Of a stretch of 64,000 bases of DNA, positions 34,814 through 43,673 are shown in pieces; the first letter of the stretch is position 1; each line of letters opens with the position of its first letter. A program made the translations under genes and the position numbers. The notes below the pieces were generated by a model. The model saw nothing but the letters and a program-made list of their open reading frames with translations, searched no databases and had not been told where the DNA came from. Origin of the DNA: JAGVSR01 sp963786675 (GTDB lineage: Bacteria; Pseudomonadota; Alphaproteobacteria; Rhizobiales; Hyphomicrobiaceae); contig CAWAZY010000004.1 in assembly GCA_963786675.1 (NCBI GenBank), forward strand, positions 496,001 to 560,000, given 5' to 3'.

Positions 34814-35271
34814 GCGCCACCGGTTCCGCGCCCGACAAGCATTTGGATGCCGACGCCATCATCGCCCACCTCGGCCTGCAGCCGCATCCCGAAGGCGGGC
34901 ATTACCGCGAAACGTTTCGCGACACCGCAACCGACGCGGCCGGTCGCGCAGCCTCGACCGCGATCTATTTTCTGCTCAAGGCCGGCGAGGTCTCGCGCTG
35001 GCACAAGGTCGACGCCACGGAAATCTGGCATTGGCATGCCGGAGCGCCGCTGGAGTTGGGGCGGGCACGGCCGGGCGGGGCGGCCGAACGGCTGATCCTG
35101 GGTTTCGATCCAGGCGCCGGGGTCCTACCGCAAGGCATCATCCCGGCCGGCTGGTGGCAGCAAGCCCGCAGCACCGGAGCCTGGACGCTGGTCGGGTGCA
35201 CCGTGGCGCCCGGCTTTGATTTCAAAGGCTTCGTCCTTGCCGCCCCCGGCGCGGCCCCGCCGCTGCCCTGA
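34810..35271 (+). CDS. cupin superfamily protein (DUF985)
   Basis: A 153-residue cupin. IIAHLGLQPHPEGGHYRETFRD, TAIYFLLKAGEVSRWHKVDATEIWHWHAG and SWTLV-like strands are typical of DUF985. The histidines in RWHK and WHWH are candidate metal ligands. Function is unknown, although some relatives bind sugars or nucleotides. Its start overlaps gloB by 4 bp. Confidence 0.85.
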   Translation: MSATGSAPDKHLDADAIIAHLGLQPHPEGGHYRETFRDTATDAAGRAASTAIYFLLKAGEVSRWHKVDATEIWHWHAGAPLELGRARPGGAAERLILGFDPGAGVLPQGIIPAGWWQQARSTGAWTLVGCTVAPGFDFKGFVLAAPGAAPPLP

Positions 35272-35490
35272 CACCCCCATCCGGCGAATCACAGGGCCAC
35301 CACGGTGGCGAACGGGAGCCCAGGCAGAAACTTTTCCACCATATTTTAGGTAGACAAAAGAACGTCAAGATACTGTTTTTATTGATTATTTTTGGCGCCT
35401 TGGCGCGTGCGGCGGAAGCAGCCTTGCCGCTCCAATACGACTCATCAAGAGTGCCTCAACTGAATTCTACGGCTAACGGGGGTTGCCGCT

Positions 35491-37311
35491 ATGAAGGCCC
35501 AGGCGTCTGGACCGTTGTTGAGCACTGTGTTTGTCGACTACGACAACATCTACTTGTCGCTCAAAAGAAAAAATGAAGATGCCGCCAAGAGGTTCGCGAA
35601 GGACGCGGCCCTATGGCTGCGCGAAATCGAGAGCGGATCGCTGATCACCCCGACGAACGGGATGGCGACGACCGCGCCCCGGCGTATCGTGATGAACCGG
35701 TGCTACGGCAATCCGGTGCCGCGGCGAAATTCGTCCGACAATTCGACCGACATGAACTCGTTTCCGTTCGTGCGGCACCATTTTCTGCGCGCCGGCATGG
35801 AGGCCATCGACTGCCCGCCGCTGACGTCGCAGCTGAAGAACTCCGCCGATATCCGCATGGTCATGGATGTCCGCGACTTGATCAGTCACGACACCTACTT
35901 CGATGAATTCATTATTCTTTCTGGTGATGCGGATTTTACGCCGCTCTTGCACCGGCTGCGCGCGCATGCCCGCCGCACCGTCGTCTTCGCCAACGATCAC
36001 ACGGCTGCGCCATACACGGCGATCGCCGATGGCGAAATCCGTGAATCCAGCCTGATCGCCCTGCTGCTGGAAGGCCGCTCGGGCGCGACAGCGGAATCCA
36101 ATGCCGCGCAATCGGCGACGGGCACGGCCACGACCGCCGAATCCCTCGACGCCATCCGCCGCGAAATCCTGGCTGAAGTGGTCGGCTGGGTACGGACCGC
36201 CGGACAGCCGGTTCCCCTCGAAGCCCTGGCCGACCGTGCGGTGCGCACGCTCGGGCATGACCGGACCGTTGGCACGGGATGGGCCGGCGCCGGCTCGTTC
36301 AGCAATCTCCTTGGCAAGGGCCTGCCCGCCGAGATCCGCTTGTCGGACCAGCCGCCCTACTACGTTTTCGATGCGAGCCGGCAGCTTGCCCAGACACAGA
36401 GCACCCAGACACAGAGCACCCAGACACAGGGCACCCAAACGCAGCCGGAGTCGCGCCGAACCGAGCCCGCTTTCCGCGAGCCCATCATGCCGCGGTCCGA
36501 GCCGAGCCTGCGCGAACCTGTTCGTCAGGAACCGGCTCTAGCCCCGGCAGCATCCAACTCATCGGCTCCGCGCGCGCCGCGGATCGATCCCCGCCTCGAT
36601 CGGCTGGCGGCAACACCGCCCGCATCGGCCGCACCTGAGACTGCCTATGCGCAGACGCGTGCGCCTCAGCAGTACGCAGCGTCCCCTGCGGCGGCAGCGC
36701 CCCAGCGGCCTGCGGCACGCCAGGAACCGCCCTCCAGCAACATTCAACAGTCCATCACGCGGATCCACGACGCCTGCCAGGCTCCCCCGCTGGCACCGCC
36801 GGAGTACCGTGCGTTGTTTGAAGTGATGGCGCAGGAGATCAACACCAATGGTCTGACCGGTGCCCAGACGCTGAGCAACATTGCGCAGCGCGCCGCGGAA
36901 CTCGGCGTCGAGGTCAAACGCGACGACGTCCGCTTCGTACTGGAAGTGGTCAGCGAGACCGACCCCTGGTTCGAGCAAGGCGCGTCCGCCAATCTCTTCT
37001 CAAGCCGCTTCCGCAATTTCGTCATTGCACGCTGCCGCAGTCAGGGGATGCAATTGTCGGCGGAAGAACTGGATCTCATCGACGCCTGGTTCGGTGGGTC
37101 GCCCATGGCACAGCGCGCACCGTTGGGCGCTACGCAGGGACGCTCCCCGGAGCAGACGCAGGCATACGCAGCCCCGCAGCAGCCCGGACGGCAGGCAGCG
37201 GCTCCCGCCGCCGGTGACCGGTGGTGGAGTGCCGATGAAGGTCGCCAGTATGGCGCCTCCGCCCAGGACGACGAGATGCCTTTGATCGTCCGCAACCGCA
37301 TCCGCGGCTGA
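35491..37311 (+). CDS. NYN-domain (PIN-like) protein with C-terminal winged-helix regions
   Basis: A 606-residue protein. The N-terminal NYN domain is about residues 10-190, with acidic residues expected of PIN-like RNases: D16 and D18 in VFVDYDNIY, D120 and D126 in SADIRMVMDVRD, D146 and D148 in LSGDADFT. Residues about 215-295 form an OST-HTH/LOTUS-like domain (LADRAVRTLGHD, FSNLLGKGLP). Then comes a low-complexity linker with T-Q-S-T-Q-T-Q repeats and proline/alanine stretches (about 300-405). A second helical domain (410-530) ends near LIDAWFG. The layout suggests an RNA-binding nuclease, by analogy with LabA/MARF1-type proteins. A terminator follows. It is a stand-alone unit. Confidence 0.8.
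   Translation: MKAQASGPLLSTVFVDYDNIYLSLKRKNEDAAKRFAKDAALWLREIESGSLITPTNGMATTAPRRIVMNRCYGNPVPRRNSSDNSTDMNSFPFVRHHFLRAGMEAIDCPPLTSQLKNSADIRMVMDVRDLISHDTYFDEFIILSGDADFTPLLHRLRAHARRTVVFANDHTAAPYTAIADGEIRESSLIALLLEGRSGATAESNAAQSATGTATTAESLDAIRREILAEVVGWVRTAGQPVPLEALADRAVRTLGHDRTVGTGWAGAGSFSNLLGKGLPAEIRLSDQPPYYVFDASRQLAQTQSTQTQSTQTQGTQTQPESRRTEPAFREPIMPRSEPSLREPVRQEPALAPAASNSSAPRAPRIDPRLDRLAATPPASAAPETAYAQTRAPQQYAASPAAAAPQRPAARQEPPSSNIQQSITRIHDACQAPPLAPPEYRALFEVMAQEINTNGLTGAQTLSNIAQRAAELGVEVKRDDVRFVLEVVSETDPWFEQGASANLFSSRFRNFVIARCRSQGMQLSAEELDLIDAWFGGSPMAQRAPLGATQGRSPEQTQAYAAPQQPGRQAAAPAAGDRWWSADEGRQYGASAQDDEMPLIVRNRIRG
36392..36442 (+). repeat. short tandem repeat (caga-cacagagcacc) in the NYN gene linker
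   Basis: About three to four copies of a 15-bp unit encode the T-Q-S-T-Q-T-Q-G tract. Such in-frame tandem repeats can change copy number without breaking the gene. Confidence 0.7.
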
Positions 37312-37344
37312 CGCCAAAAGGCCCAAGATCTATGGTTAATGACG

Positions 37345-37378
37345 CGCCCCGGCCTCACCCGCCGGGGCGTTTCTTTTT
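37345..37378 (+). terminator. intrinsic terminator after the NYN gene
   Basis: cgccccggc (37345-37353) pairs with gccggggcg (37361-37369), followed by tttcttttt. Confidence 0.85.
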
Positions 37379-37399
37379 GTCCCACAGCGGCGCCCCGGC

Positions 37400-37417
37400 T
37401 TGTCACACGCCTGAAAT
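37400..37417 (+). promoter_or_regulatory. candidate degenerate Pho box before plcP
   Basis: ttgtcac-acgc-ctgaaat has the 7-4-7 layout of a PhoB site (ctgtcat-N4-ctgtcat), with 5 of 7 matches in each half. It lies 54 bp ahead of the plcP GTG. A phosphate-starvation control would fit the downstream lipid-remodelling genes. Confidence 0.4.
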
Positions 37418-37470
37418 AGACCTCGGGCTTTAGTCCCCGAAGATGAGGACCAAGCGAATTGAGGCGCGCC

Positions 37471-38277
37471 GTGACAGACGCCCGGCCTGAAGCCACCTAC
37501 CGCGCGATTTTCATTTCGGATCTGCATCTTGGTACACGCGCATCGCAGGCCCATACCCTTCTCGACTTCCTGAAGGACGCCGACGCCGAGACCTACTACC
37601 TCGTCGGCGACATTATCGACTTCTGGAAGGTGCGGCGCGGTCCCCATTGGCCGCAATCCCACAACGACGTCATCCAGAAGCTCTTACGCAAAGCGCGCAA
37701 GGGCTCCCGGATCGTGTTCATTCCTGGCAACCATGACGAAGGTCTGCGCGACTATTGCGGGATCAATTTCGGCAGCATCGAATTGCGCCGCGACGCGCTG
37801 CACACGACGGCGTCCGGCAAGACCTATGTCGTGATGCACGGCGACGAATTCGATGTCGTCGTCCGCTACGCGCGGTGGCTCGCGTTCCTAGGCGACCGTT
37901 CCTATGAATTGGCCCTGGCGACGAACGTGCCCTTGAACTGGGCGCGCAAGAAGCTGGGCTTCGGCTACTGGTCGCTTTCAGGATACCTGAAACAGCGGGT
38001 CAAAACGGCTGTCAACTTCATCGGTGAATTCGAGGAATCTCTCTCTGAGGTCGCCCGTCGGCGCGAAGCCGACGGTGTGATCTGTGGACACATCCACCAT
38101 GCCGCCGACCGCATGATCGGCGGCGTCCATTATCTCAACTGTGGCGACTGGGTGGAAAGCGCGACGGCCCTCGTCGAGACGCATGAGGGCGAGATGAAGA
38201 TCATCCGCTGGAACGATGTGCAGCGCGCCCTGCAGAGTGAGCTGGGAGATTCGCGCAAACTCGTGGCCGCCGAATAG
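37471..38277 (+). CDS. plcP: PlcP-type metallophosphoesterase (phospholipase C for lipid remodelling)
   Basis: A 268-residue calcineurin-like phosphoesterase. FISDLHLGT (D, H), VGDIIDFW (D), PGNHDEG (N-H), MHGDEFD and CGHIHHA are the metal ligands. It resembles LpxH, and in Sinorhizobium the close relative PlcP cleaves phospholipids to diacylglycerol during phosphate starvation. The context (glycosyltransferase plus btaA-btaB next) favours PlcP over LpxH. I chose the GTG at 37471, with gagg ahead, over the TTG at 37459. It is adjacent to the next start (tag-atg). Confidence 0.8.
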   Translation: MTDARPEATYRAIFISDLHLGTRASQAHTLLDFLKDADAETYYLVGDIIDFWKVRRGPHWPQSHNDVIQKLLRKARKGSRIVFIPGNHDEGLRDYCGINFGSIELRRDALHTTASGKTYVVMHGDEFDVVVRYARWLAFLGDRSYELALATNVPLNWARKKLGFGYWSLSGYLKQRVKTAVNFIGEFEESLSEVARRREADGVICGHIHHAADRMIGGVHYLNCGDWVESATALVETHEGEMKIIRWNDVQRALQSELGDSRKLVAAE

Positions 38278-39357
38278 ATGAGGATCCTTCTGGCCACAGA
38301 CGCCTGGGAGCCGCAAGTCAACGGGGTTGTGGCCACGTACACGCGATTGCGGCAGGAGGCCGAAGCCCTTGGACATGAGTTCATCGTGCTGACGCCATCC
38401 GGATACCGGACTGTGCAATGCCCCGGCTATGGCGAAATCCGGCTTGCCGTTCCCGGACGCCGCCGGACCGAAGCGTTCATCGCGGCGACACAGCCCGATT
38501 GGATCCACATTGCCACCGAAGGGCCCGTTGGATGGTCAGCGCGGGCCTACTGCCTGCGACACGGATATCCCTTCACGACGAGCTACCACACCCGTTTTCC
38601 CGAGTACGCGCAGGCCCTCTTGTCGGTGCCGGCGTCGTGGGGCTATCGCGTTTTGCGGCAATTCCACGCCAAGAGCGCGGGCATGATGGTGGCGACGCCC
38701 TCGCTGCAACGCGAACTTTCCGGGCGCGGATTTCCCAATATCGTGCCGTGGACCCGCGGGGTTGACGTGGAACGGTTTCATCCGCGCCCCGTGCGCAATT
38801 TCGGCAGCGGCGAACCGGTGTTCCTAAGCGTTGGGCGCGTGTCGCGGGAAAAGAATCTCGAAGCGTTTCTGGACGCGGCGCTTCCCGGCCGGAAGGTCGT
38901 CGTAGGCGACGGTCCACATTTGGCGGTGCTGCGCGCGGCCTATCCGGACGTGCTGTTCACGGGCCGGCTACGGGGCGAGGCACTGGCGTGTGCATTCGCC
39001 TCCGCCGATGTTTTCGTGTTTCCCAGCCGCACCGATACGTTCGGTCTGGTCATACTGGAGGCCATGGCGAGCGGATTGCCCGTCGCGGCCTACCCGGTTA
39101 CGGGGCCCATCGACATCGTGGAACACGGCGTCAGCGGCGTGCTCGACACCAACCTAGCCCAAGCAGCGCTTGGGGCTCTGTCGCTCGACCGTTCAGCGCC
39201 GCGCCGCCGCGCCGCGGACTTCAGCTGGCGCCGGGCCGCTCAAATGTTCTTCGACAATATCCGTCTCGCCGAAACGGCCGTGAAGGTCCGCGCCGGGACG
39301 CTCAATCTGAAAGACAACCGTCAATTCATGCGCAGCCACGCTGCCACCGGGAGATAG
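38278..39357 (+). CDS. agt: GT4 glycosyltransferase, probable Agt lipid glycosyltransferase
   Basis: A 359-residue GT-B enzyme. LATDAWEPQVNGVV near the start is the acceptor region. The donor side has SVGRVSREKNLEAFLDA and SRTDTFGLVILEAMASGLPVAAYPVTGP, with the E-x7-E-type motif. In marine and soil alphaproteobacteria a GT4 gene next to plcP makes glycolipids from diacylglycerol. I apply this role by context. It starts immediately after the plcP stop and is 5 bp ahead of btaA. Confidence 0.8.
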   Translation: MRILLATDAWEPQVNGVVATYTRLRQEAEALGHEFIVLTPSGYRTVQCPGYGEIRLAVPGRRRTEAFIAATQPDWIHIATEGPVGWSARAYCLRHGYPFTTSYHTRFPEYAQALLSVPASWGYRVLRQFHAKSAGMMVATPSLQRELSGRGFPNIVPWTRGVDVERFHPRPVRNFGSGEPVFLSVGRVSREKNLEAFLDAALPGRKVVVGDGPHLAVLRAAYPDVLFTGRLRGEALACAFASADVFVFPSRTDTFGLVILEAMASGLPVAAYPVTGPIDIVEHGVSGVLDTNLAQAALGALSLDRSAPRRRAADFSWRRAAQMFFDNIRLAETAVKVRAGTLNLKDNRQFMRSHAATGR

Positions 39358-39362
39358 AAGGC

Positions 39363-40625
39363 ATGGAACGTGTCGAAGCCGTAGAACCCATCGATTTGAG
39401 CCGCAAGCGCTCCAGCTCGCTTGTCGGCGCGGCCGTCAACCGCAACAGGCTGCTCTCACGCGCCGGCCTCAACGAGCGCGCCTTCACCTTTGCCTTCTCC
39501 AATCTCGTCTATCCCCAGATCTGGGAAGACCCCGTCGTCGATATGAAGGCCATGCAGATCGGTCCTGGCCACCGAATCATCACCATCGCTTCGGGCGGCT
39601 GCAACGCGCTCTCCTATCTCACCGCGGATCCGGAAGAAATCATCGCCGTCGATCTCAATACGTCGCATGTCGCCCTCAACCGGCTGAAGATCGCAGCAGC
39701 GCGCACGCTGCCGGACTACGAAACGTTCATTACATTTTTCGGTCACGCCGATGCGAAAGCGAATGTCGACATCTATGAGCGTTTGCTTCAGCCGCGGCTC
39801 GATGCCGAAACGGCTGCCTTCTGGTCTGGGCGCGACCTGACGGGGCGCCGCCGGATCACGCGCTTTGCCCGCGGCTTCTATCGCTTCGGATTGCTCGGCC
39901 GCTTCATTTCGTTCGGCCATGCCGTCGCCAAGCTGTACGGACGCGATCCGCGCGTCATGATGCAGGCCCGCACGCTGGACGAACAACGCGAGATCTATGC
40001 CCGCGAATTGAAGCCGCTGCTGGACAAGCGGCTGGTGCGCACCATTCTCGACCAGCGGTCGTCGCTATTCGGGCTTGGCATTCCGCCAGCACAGTACGAT
40101 GCCCTTGCCGGCGGCAGGCCCATGCACGAGGTGGTTGAGGAACGGCTGGCGCGCCTGGCGTGCGGCTTCGATCTCAAGGACAACTATTTCGCCTGGCAGG
40201 CCTTCGGGCGGGGCTACGGCCGCAACGGCGCGGGACCGCTGCCGCCCTATCTCCAAGAGAACAACTACGACGCCGTACGCAGCCGCGCGCACCGCATCTC
40301 CATCCGAAACATCTCGTTCACCGAGCAATTGCGTGCCTTCCCGGTGGCGCACCTCGACCGCTACGTTCTTCTCGATGCGCAGGACTGGATGAGCGACGCG
40401 GACCTCACCGACCTGTGGGAGCAGATCACGCGGACGGCGCGGCCCGGCGCCCGCGTCATTTTCCGCACGGCAGGTACCGAAACCATTCTTCCTGGCCGGG
40501 TGCCCGCCGGCATCCTCGACAAGTGGACCTACGATGAGGCCACATCCTGCGCCGGGATCGAGCAGGACCGTTCGGCGATCTACGGTGGCTTCCACCTGTA
40601 TATTCTGAAGGGAGATCACGCATGA
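39363..40625 (+). CDS. btaA: S-adenosylmethionine:diacylglycerol 3-amino-3-carboxypropyltransferase BtaA
   Basis: First enzyme of betaine lipid (DGTS) synthesis: transfers the aminocarboxypropyl group of SAM to diacylglycerol. AFTFAFSNLVYPQIWEDP, IITIASGGCNALSYL (SAM loop) and AVDLNTSHVALNRLK belong to the DUF3419/BtaA family. The C-terminal YVLLDAQDWM and VIFRTAGTE are also conserved. Length 420 residues. Diacylglycerol would come from PlcP next door. The stop overlaps the btaB ATG by 4 bp. Confidence 0.9.
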   Translation: MERVEAVEPIDLSRKRSSSLVGAAVNRNRLLSRAGLNERAFTFAFSNLVYPQIWEDPVVDMKAMQIGPGHRIITIASGGCNALSYLTADPEEIIAVDLNTSHVALNRLKIAAARTLPDYETFITFFGHADAKANVDIYERLLQPRLDAETAAFWSGRDLTGRRRITRFARGFYRFGLLGRFISFGHAVAKLYGRDPRVMMQARTLDEQREIYARELKPLLDKRLVRTILDQRSSLFGLGIPPAQYDALAGGRPMHEVVEERLARLACGFDLKDNYFAWQAFGRGYGRNGAGPLPPYLQENNYDAVRSRAHRISIRNISFTEQLRAFPVAHLDRYVLLDAQDWMSDADLTDLWEQITRTARPGARVIFRTAGTETILPGRVPAGILDKWTYDEATSCAGIEQDRSAIYGGFHLYILKGDHA

Positions 40626-41281
40626 GCATGGCGGGAATTTCCGACGCGGAGCGCATGGACCGGCACTACCGCTACCAGCGCTACATCTACGATGCGACCC
40701 GCACGCATTACCTCATCGGACGGCGGCACCTCATCGCGGACTTGAAGCCGGCCGCCGGTGAGACTGTGCTGGAAATCGGCTGCGGAACGGCATGGAACCT
40801 TATCCGGACCGCCGAGCGCTATCCGCAAGCCCGCATCTATGGCGTCGACGTATCCAATGCCATGCTCGACACGGCGCGGGCTTCCATCCGCCGAAAGGGT
40901 CTCGCCGGCCGGATCACCGTCGCGCAAGCCGATGCCACGACGTTCAACGCCATCGATGTGCTCGACCGTGGCCAGTTCGACCGTGTTTTCTTTTCCTATG
41001 CGCTGTCGATGATTCCAGGCTGGCAGCAGGCCCTTGCACTCGGTGCCGATCACGTCGCACCGGGCGGCCGCCTGCACATCGTCGATTTCGGGCAGTGCGA
41101 ACGGCTGCCCGCCACATTCAAGCGCGGCTTGTTCAAATTCCTGGACCATTACACCGTATCACCACGCGCCAGCCTGGAAGACGATGTGCGCCGCGTTGCA
41201 TCGGACCGCGGTCTCGATGCGAGCTTCGCCCGGCTGCATCGCGGCTATACGGACTACGCCGTGCTATCGCGGTCCCGCTGA
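40622..41281 (+). CDS. btaB: diacylglyceryl-homoserine N-methyltransferase BtaB
   Basis: Methylates diacylglyceryl-homoserine three times to finish DGTS. The SAM motif is TVLEIGCGTAWNLIRT, followed by YGVDVSNAML. FFSYALSMIPGWQQAL and RLHIVDFGQCERLP are the later motifs. MDRHYRYQRYIYDATRTHYL is characteristic of BtaB. 219 residues. Coupled to btaA by overlap and followed by a strong terminator, so it closes the plcP-agt-btaA-btaB operon. Confidence 0.92.
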   Translation: MSMAGISDAERMDRHYRYQRYIYDATRTHYLIGRRHLIADLKPAAGETVLEIGCGTAWNLIRTAERYPQARIYGVDVSNAMLDTARASIRRKGLAGRITVAQADATTFNAIDVLDRGQFDRVFFSYALSMIPGWQQALALGADHVAPGGRLHIVDFGQCERLPATFKRGLFKFLDHYTVSPRASLEDDVRRVASDRGLDASFARLHRGYTDYAVLSRSR

Positions 41282-41310
41282 TTGCGGACTACCTTGATCC
41301 GAACGGCAAA

Positions 41311-41347
41311 CGCCCCGGAGTCTGCACTCCGGGGCGATTTTTCTTTT
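41311..41347 (+). terminator. intrinsic terminator after btaB
   Basis: A perfect 10-bp stem (41311-41320 with 41327-41336, cgccccggag / ctccggggcg), a six-base loop, then attttttctttt. Confidence 0.92.
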
Positions 41348-41393
41348 GTTGCATTGTGACGCCGATCCGTCGATGTCGGCGTTGGCGTTGGCG

Positions 41394-42119
41394 TTAAGCC
41401 AGATACTGGCCGCCGTTGGCCGAGATGGTCGAACCGGTGATGAAGCCGGCGTCGTCGGACGCGAGGAACACCACGCAGCGCGCGATCTCGGAAGGTTCGC
41501 CAAGCCGGCCGACCGGGATAAACGGCAGGATGCTCTTTTCAAGAACGTCCTGCGGCACGGCCTTCACCATTTCGGTGGCGATGTAGCCAGGGCAGATGAC
41601 GTTGACGGTGATGCCGGCGCGGGCGCCTTCCTGGGCGAGCGCCTTGGTGAAGCCGATGTCGCCGGCCTTGGAGGCGGCGTAGTTCACCTGGCCCATCTGG
41701 CCCTTCTGGCCGTTGATCGACGAGATATTGATGACGCGGCCGAACTTGCGGGCGCGCATGCCTTCCCAGACCTGCCGCGTGCAGTTGAACAGGCCGCTGA
41801 GGTTGGTGCCGATGACGGCATCCCATTGTTCCTTTGTCATCTTGTGGAACATGCCGTCCTTGGTGATGCCGGCGTTGTTGACCAGCACGTCGATCGGTCC
41901 GACGTCCTTCTCCACCTGCTTGATGGCCTTCTCACACTGCTCGAAGTTGCCGACGTCGAACTTGTAGACAGGAATGCCGGTCTCGACCTGGAACTGCTGG
42001 GCGGCGGCGTCATTGCCGGCATAGCTGGCGGCTACGCGATAGCCCGCGCTCTTGAGTGCGATGGAAATTGCGTGACCAATGCCGCGCGTGCCGCCGGTGA
42101 CGAGGGCTACTCGAGCCAT
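41394..42119 (-). CDS. phaB: acetoacetyl-CoA reductase PhaB
   Basis: NADPH-dependent SDR reducing acetoacetyl-CoA to (R)-3-hydroxybutyryl-CoA for polyhydroxybutyrate. ALVTGGTRGIGHAIS binds the cofactor. Catalytic Ser in INISSINGQKGQMGQ and Tyr-Lys in NYAASKAGDIGFTKAL. The GQKGQ(F/M)GQ stretch is diagnostic of PhaB versus FabG. C-terminal INGGQ-like end (ISANGGQYLA). 241 residues, with a strong ribosome site (gggaggt). Confidence 0.93.
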   Translation of the reverse strand: MARVALVTGGTRGIGHAISIALKSAGYRVAASYAGNDAAAQQFQVETGIPVYKFDVGNFEQCEKAIKQVEKDVGPIDVLVNNAGITKDGMFHKMTKEQWDAVIGTNLSGLFNCTRQVWEGMRARKFGRVINISSINGQKGQMGQVNYAASKAGDIGFTKALAQEGARAGITVNVICPGYIATEMVKAVPQDVLEKSILPFIPVGRLGEPSEIARCVVFLASDDAGFITGSTISANGGQYLA

Positions 42120-42193
42120 GTGAAACCTCCCTGGTGTTTTCTTTGAATTGATTGCGTTTGTGGACTGGAATTCGATGGGCTGGGACGAAGAAG

Positions 42194-42230
42194 CCGGGCC
42201 CCTGGGTCATAGACCCGCGATGGGACCCGG
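42194..42230 (-). terminator. stem-loop between phaA and phaB
   Basis: An imperfect long dyad: outer ccggg / cccgg and inner gggtc-tat-gaccc. No T-run follows, so it may be an mRNA-processing or stability hairpin rather than a terminator. Confidence 0.4.
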
Positions 42231-42249
42231 CTATCACTCGGTATTGCGA

Positions 42250-43440
42250 TTAGTCGCGCGCGACGCAGACAGCGATACCCATGCCGCCGCCGATGCACAG
42301 CGTGGCGAGGCCCTTCTTCGCGTCACGGCGCTGCATTTCATACAGCAGCGTCGTCAGAACGCGAGCACCGGAGGCACCGATCGGATGGCCGATGGCGATA
42401 GCGCCGCCATTGACGTTCACCTTGTCGGTATCCCAGCCGAGGCCCTTGTTGACCGAAATGGCCTGCGCAGCGAATGCTTCATTGGCTTCAATGAGATCGA
42501 GATCCTGGATCGTCCAGCCGGCCCGCTCCAGGGCCTTCTTTGACGCCGGGATCGGACCCGTACCCATGATGGACGGATCGACGCCCGCCTGCGCCCACGA
42601 CGCGATGCGCGCCAGCGGTTTCAGGCCGCGCTTCTTGGCTTCGGCAGCCGTCATCATGACCACCACGGCCGCGCCGTCATTGATGCCCGACGCGTTGGCC
42701 GCCGTGACCGTGCCTTCCTTGGGATCGAAGGCGGGACGCAGCTTGGAGACGCCTTCCAGCGTCGTGCCGTCCTTGATGTACTCGTCGGTATCGACGACGG
42801 TCTCGCCCTTGCGGCCCTTGATGGTCACGGGGCAGATCTCGTCCTTGAACTTACCCGCCTTGCGTGCAGCCTCGGCCTTGTTCTGCGAGGCGACGGCGAA
42901 TTTGTCCTGCTCGTCGCGCGTAATCTGCCACTGGCGCGCAACGTTCTCTGCCGTCGTGCCCATGTGGTAGTTGTTGAAGCTGTCCCACAGACCGTCGCGC
43001 ACCATGGTGTCGACGAGCTTGCCGTCGCCCATCTTGATGCCATCGCGCATGTGCATGGCGTGTGCCGACTGGCTCATGCTCTCCTGGCCACCGGCCACGA
43101 CAACCGACGCGGCGCCGGTCTGGATCTGCTGAGCGCCAAGGGCCACGGCGCGCAGACCCGAACCACAGATCTGGTTAATGCCCCAGGCCGGCGCGTCCAC
43201 CGGAACGCCCGCCGCGATGGCGGCACGGCGTGCGGGTCCCTGACCCTGAGCAGCCGTGAGGACCTGGCCGAGAATGACTTCCGACACATCGCCGGGCTCA
43301 ACGCCAGCGCGCTGCAAGGCGGACTTGATGGCGACCGCGCCCAGTTCATGGGCCGGCAAGGATGCAAGTGAACCGCCGAACGAACCGACGGGTGTACGTG
43401 CGGCGCTGACGATGACGATGGTATCGGTATCCTGGCTCAT
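42250..43440 (-). CDS. phaA: acetyl-CoA acetyltransferase PhaA
   Basis: Thiolase condensing two acetyl-CoA to acetoacetyl-CoA. Nucleophilic Cys in NQICGSGLRAVALG, His in GGAIAIGHPIGASG and second Cys in LCIGGGMGIAVC. 396 residues, typical for the biosynthetic thiolase. Upstream of phaB on the same strand by 130 bp, and divergent from phaR. No PHA synthase gene is visible here. Confidence 0.94.
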   Translation of the reverse strand: MSQDTDTIVIVSAARTPVGSFGGSLASLPAHELGAVAIKSALQRAGVEPGDVSEVILGQVLTAAQGQGPARRAAIAAGVPVDAPAWGINQICGSGLRAVALGAQQIQTGAASVVVAGGQESMSQSAHAMHMRDGIKMGDGKLVDTMVRDGLWDSFNNYHMGTTAENVARQWQITRDEQDKFAVASQNKAEAARKAGKFKDEICPVTIKGRKGETVVDTDEYIKDGTTLEGVSKLRPAFDPKEGTVTAANASGINDGAAVVVMMTAAEAKKRGLKPLARIASWAQAGVDPSIMGTGPIPASKKALERAGWTIQDLDLIEANEAFAAQAISVNKGLGWDTDKVNVNGGAIAIGHPIGASGARVLTTLLYEMQRRDAKKGLATLCIGGGMGIAVCVARD

Positions 43441-43673
43441 TTGGGGTCCGGCCTCCTCCCGGGAATCGTGTGGAGCGCTTGGGGATGCTCCGCGGCCCGT
43501 CCACTTCGGAAACGTCGCCGCTGAAGTCTATTTTGCATAGCAGTTCCCTTAACGCATTCGCAATTGCACGAGCGGGCGGCAAATCCGCCCAAAACTGATG
43601 CAAGAGGGTCTGGCAAGTCCGCCCAGGGCTGTGCTACGATGCCGCACTGCAACAAGGGGAAGAAAGCGCGGCA
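43441..43673. promoter_or_regulatory. divergent phaA/phaR control region with repeated TGCA cores
   Basis: A 233-bp spacer with four tgca cores (tttgcata, attgcacg, gatgcaag, actgcaac). PhaR proteins bind TGC/GCA-type sites in PHA gene promoters and repress their own gene, so these are candidate PhaR sites. I cannot fix the -10/-35 positions with confidence. Confidence 0.35.

Noticed and set aside
37471..38277. LpxH (lipid A) as the identity of the phosphoesterase
   Set aside because: The motifs alone allow it, but the glycosyltransferase-btaA-btaB context points to the PlcP role.
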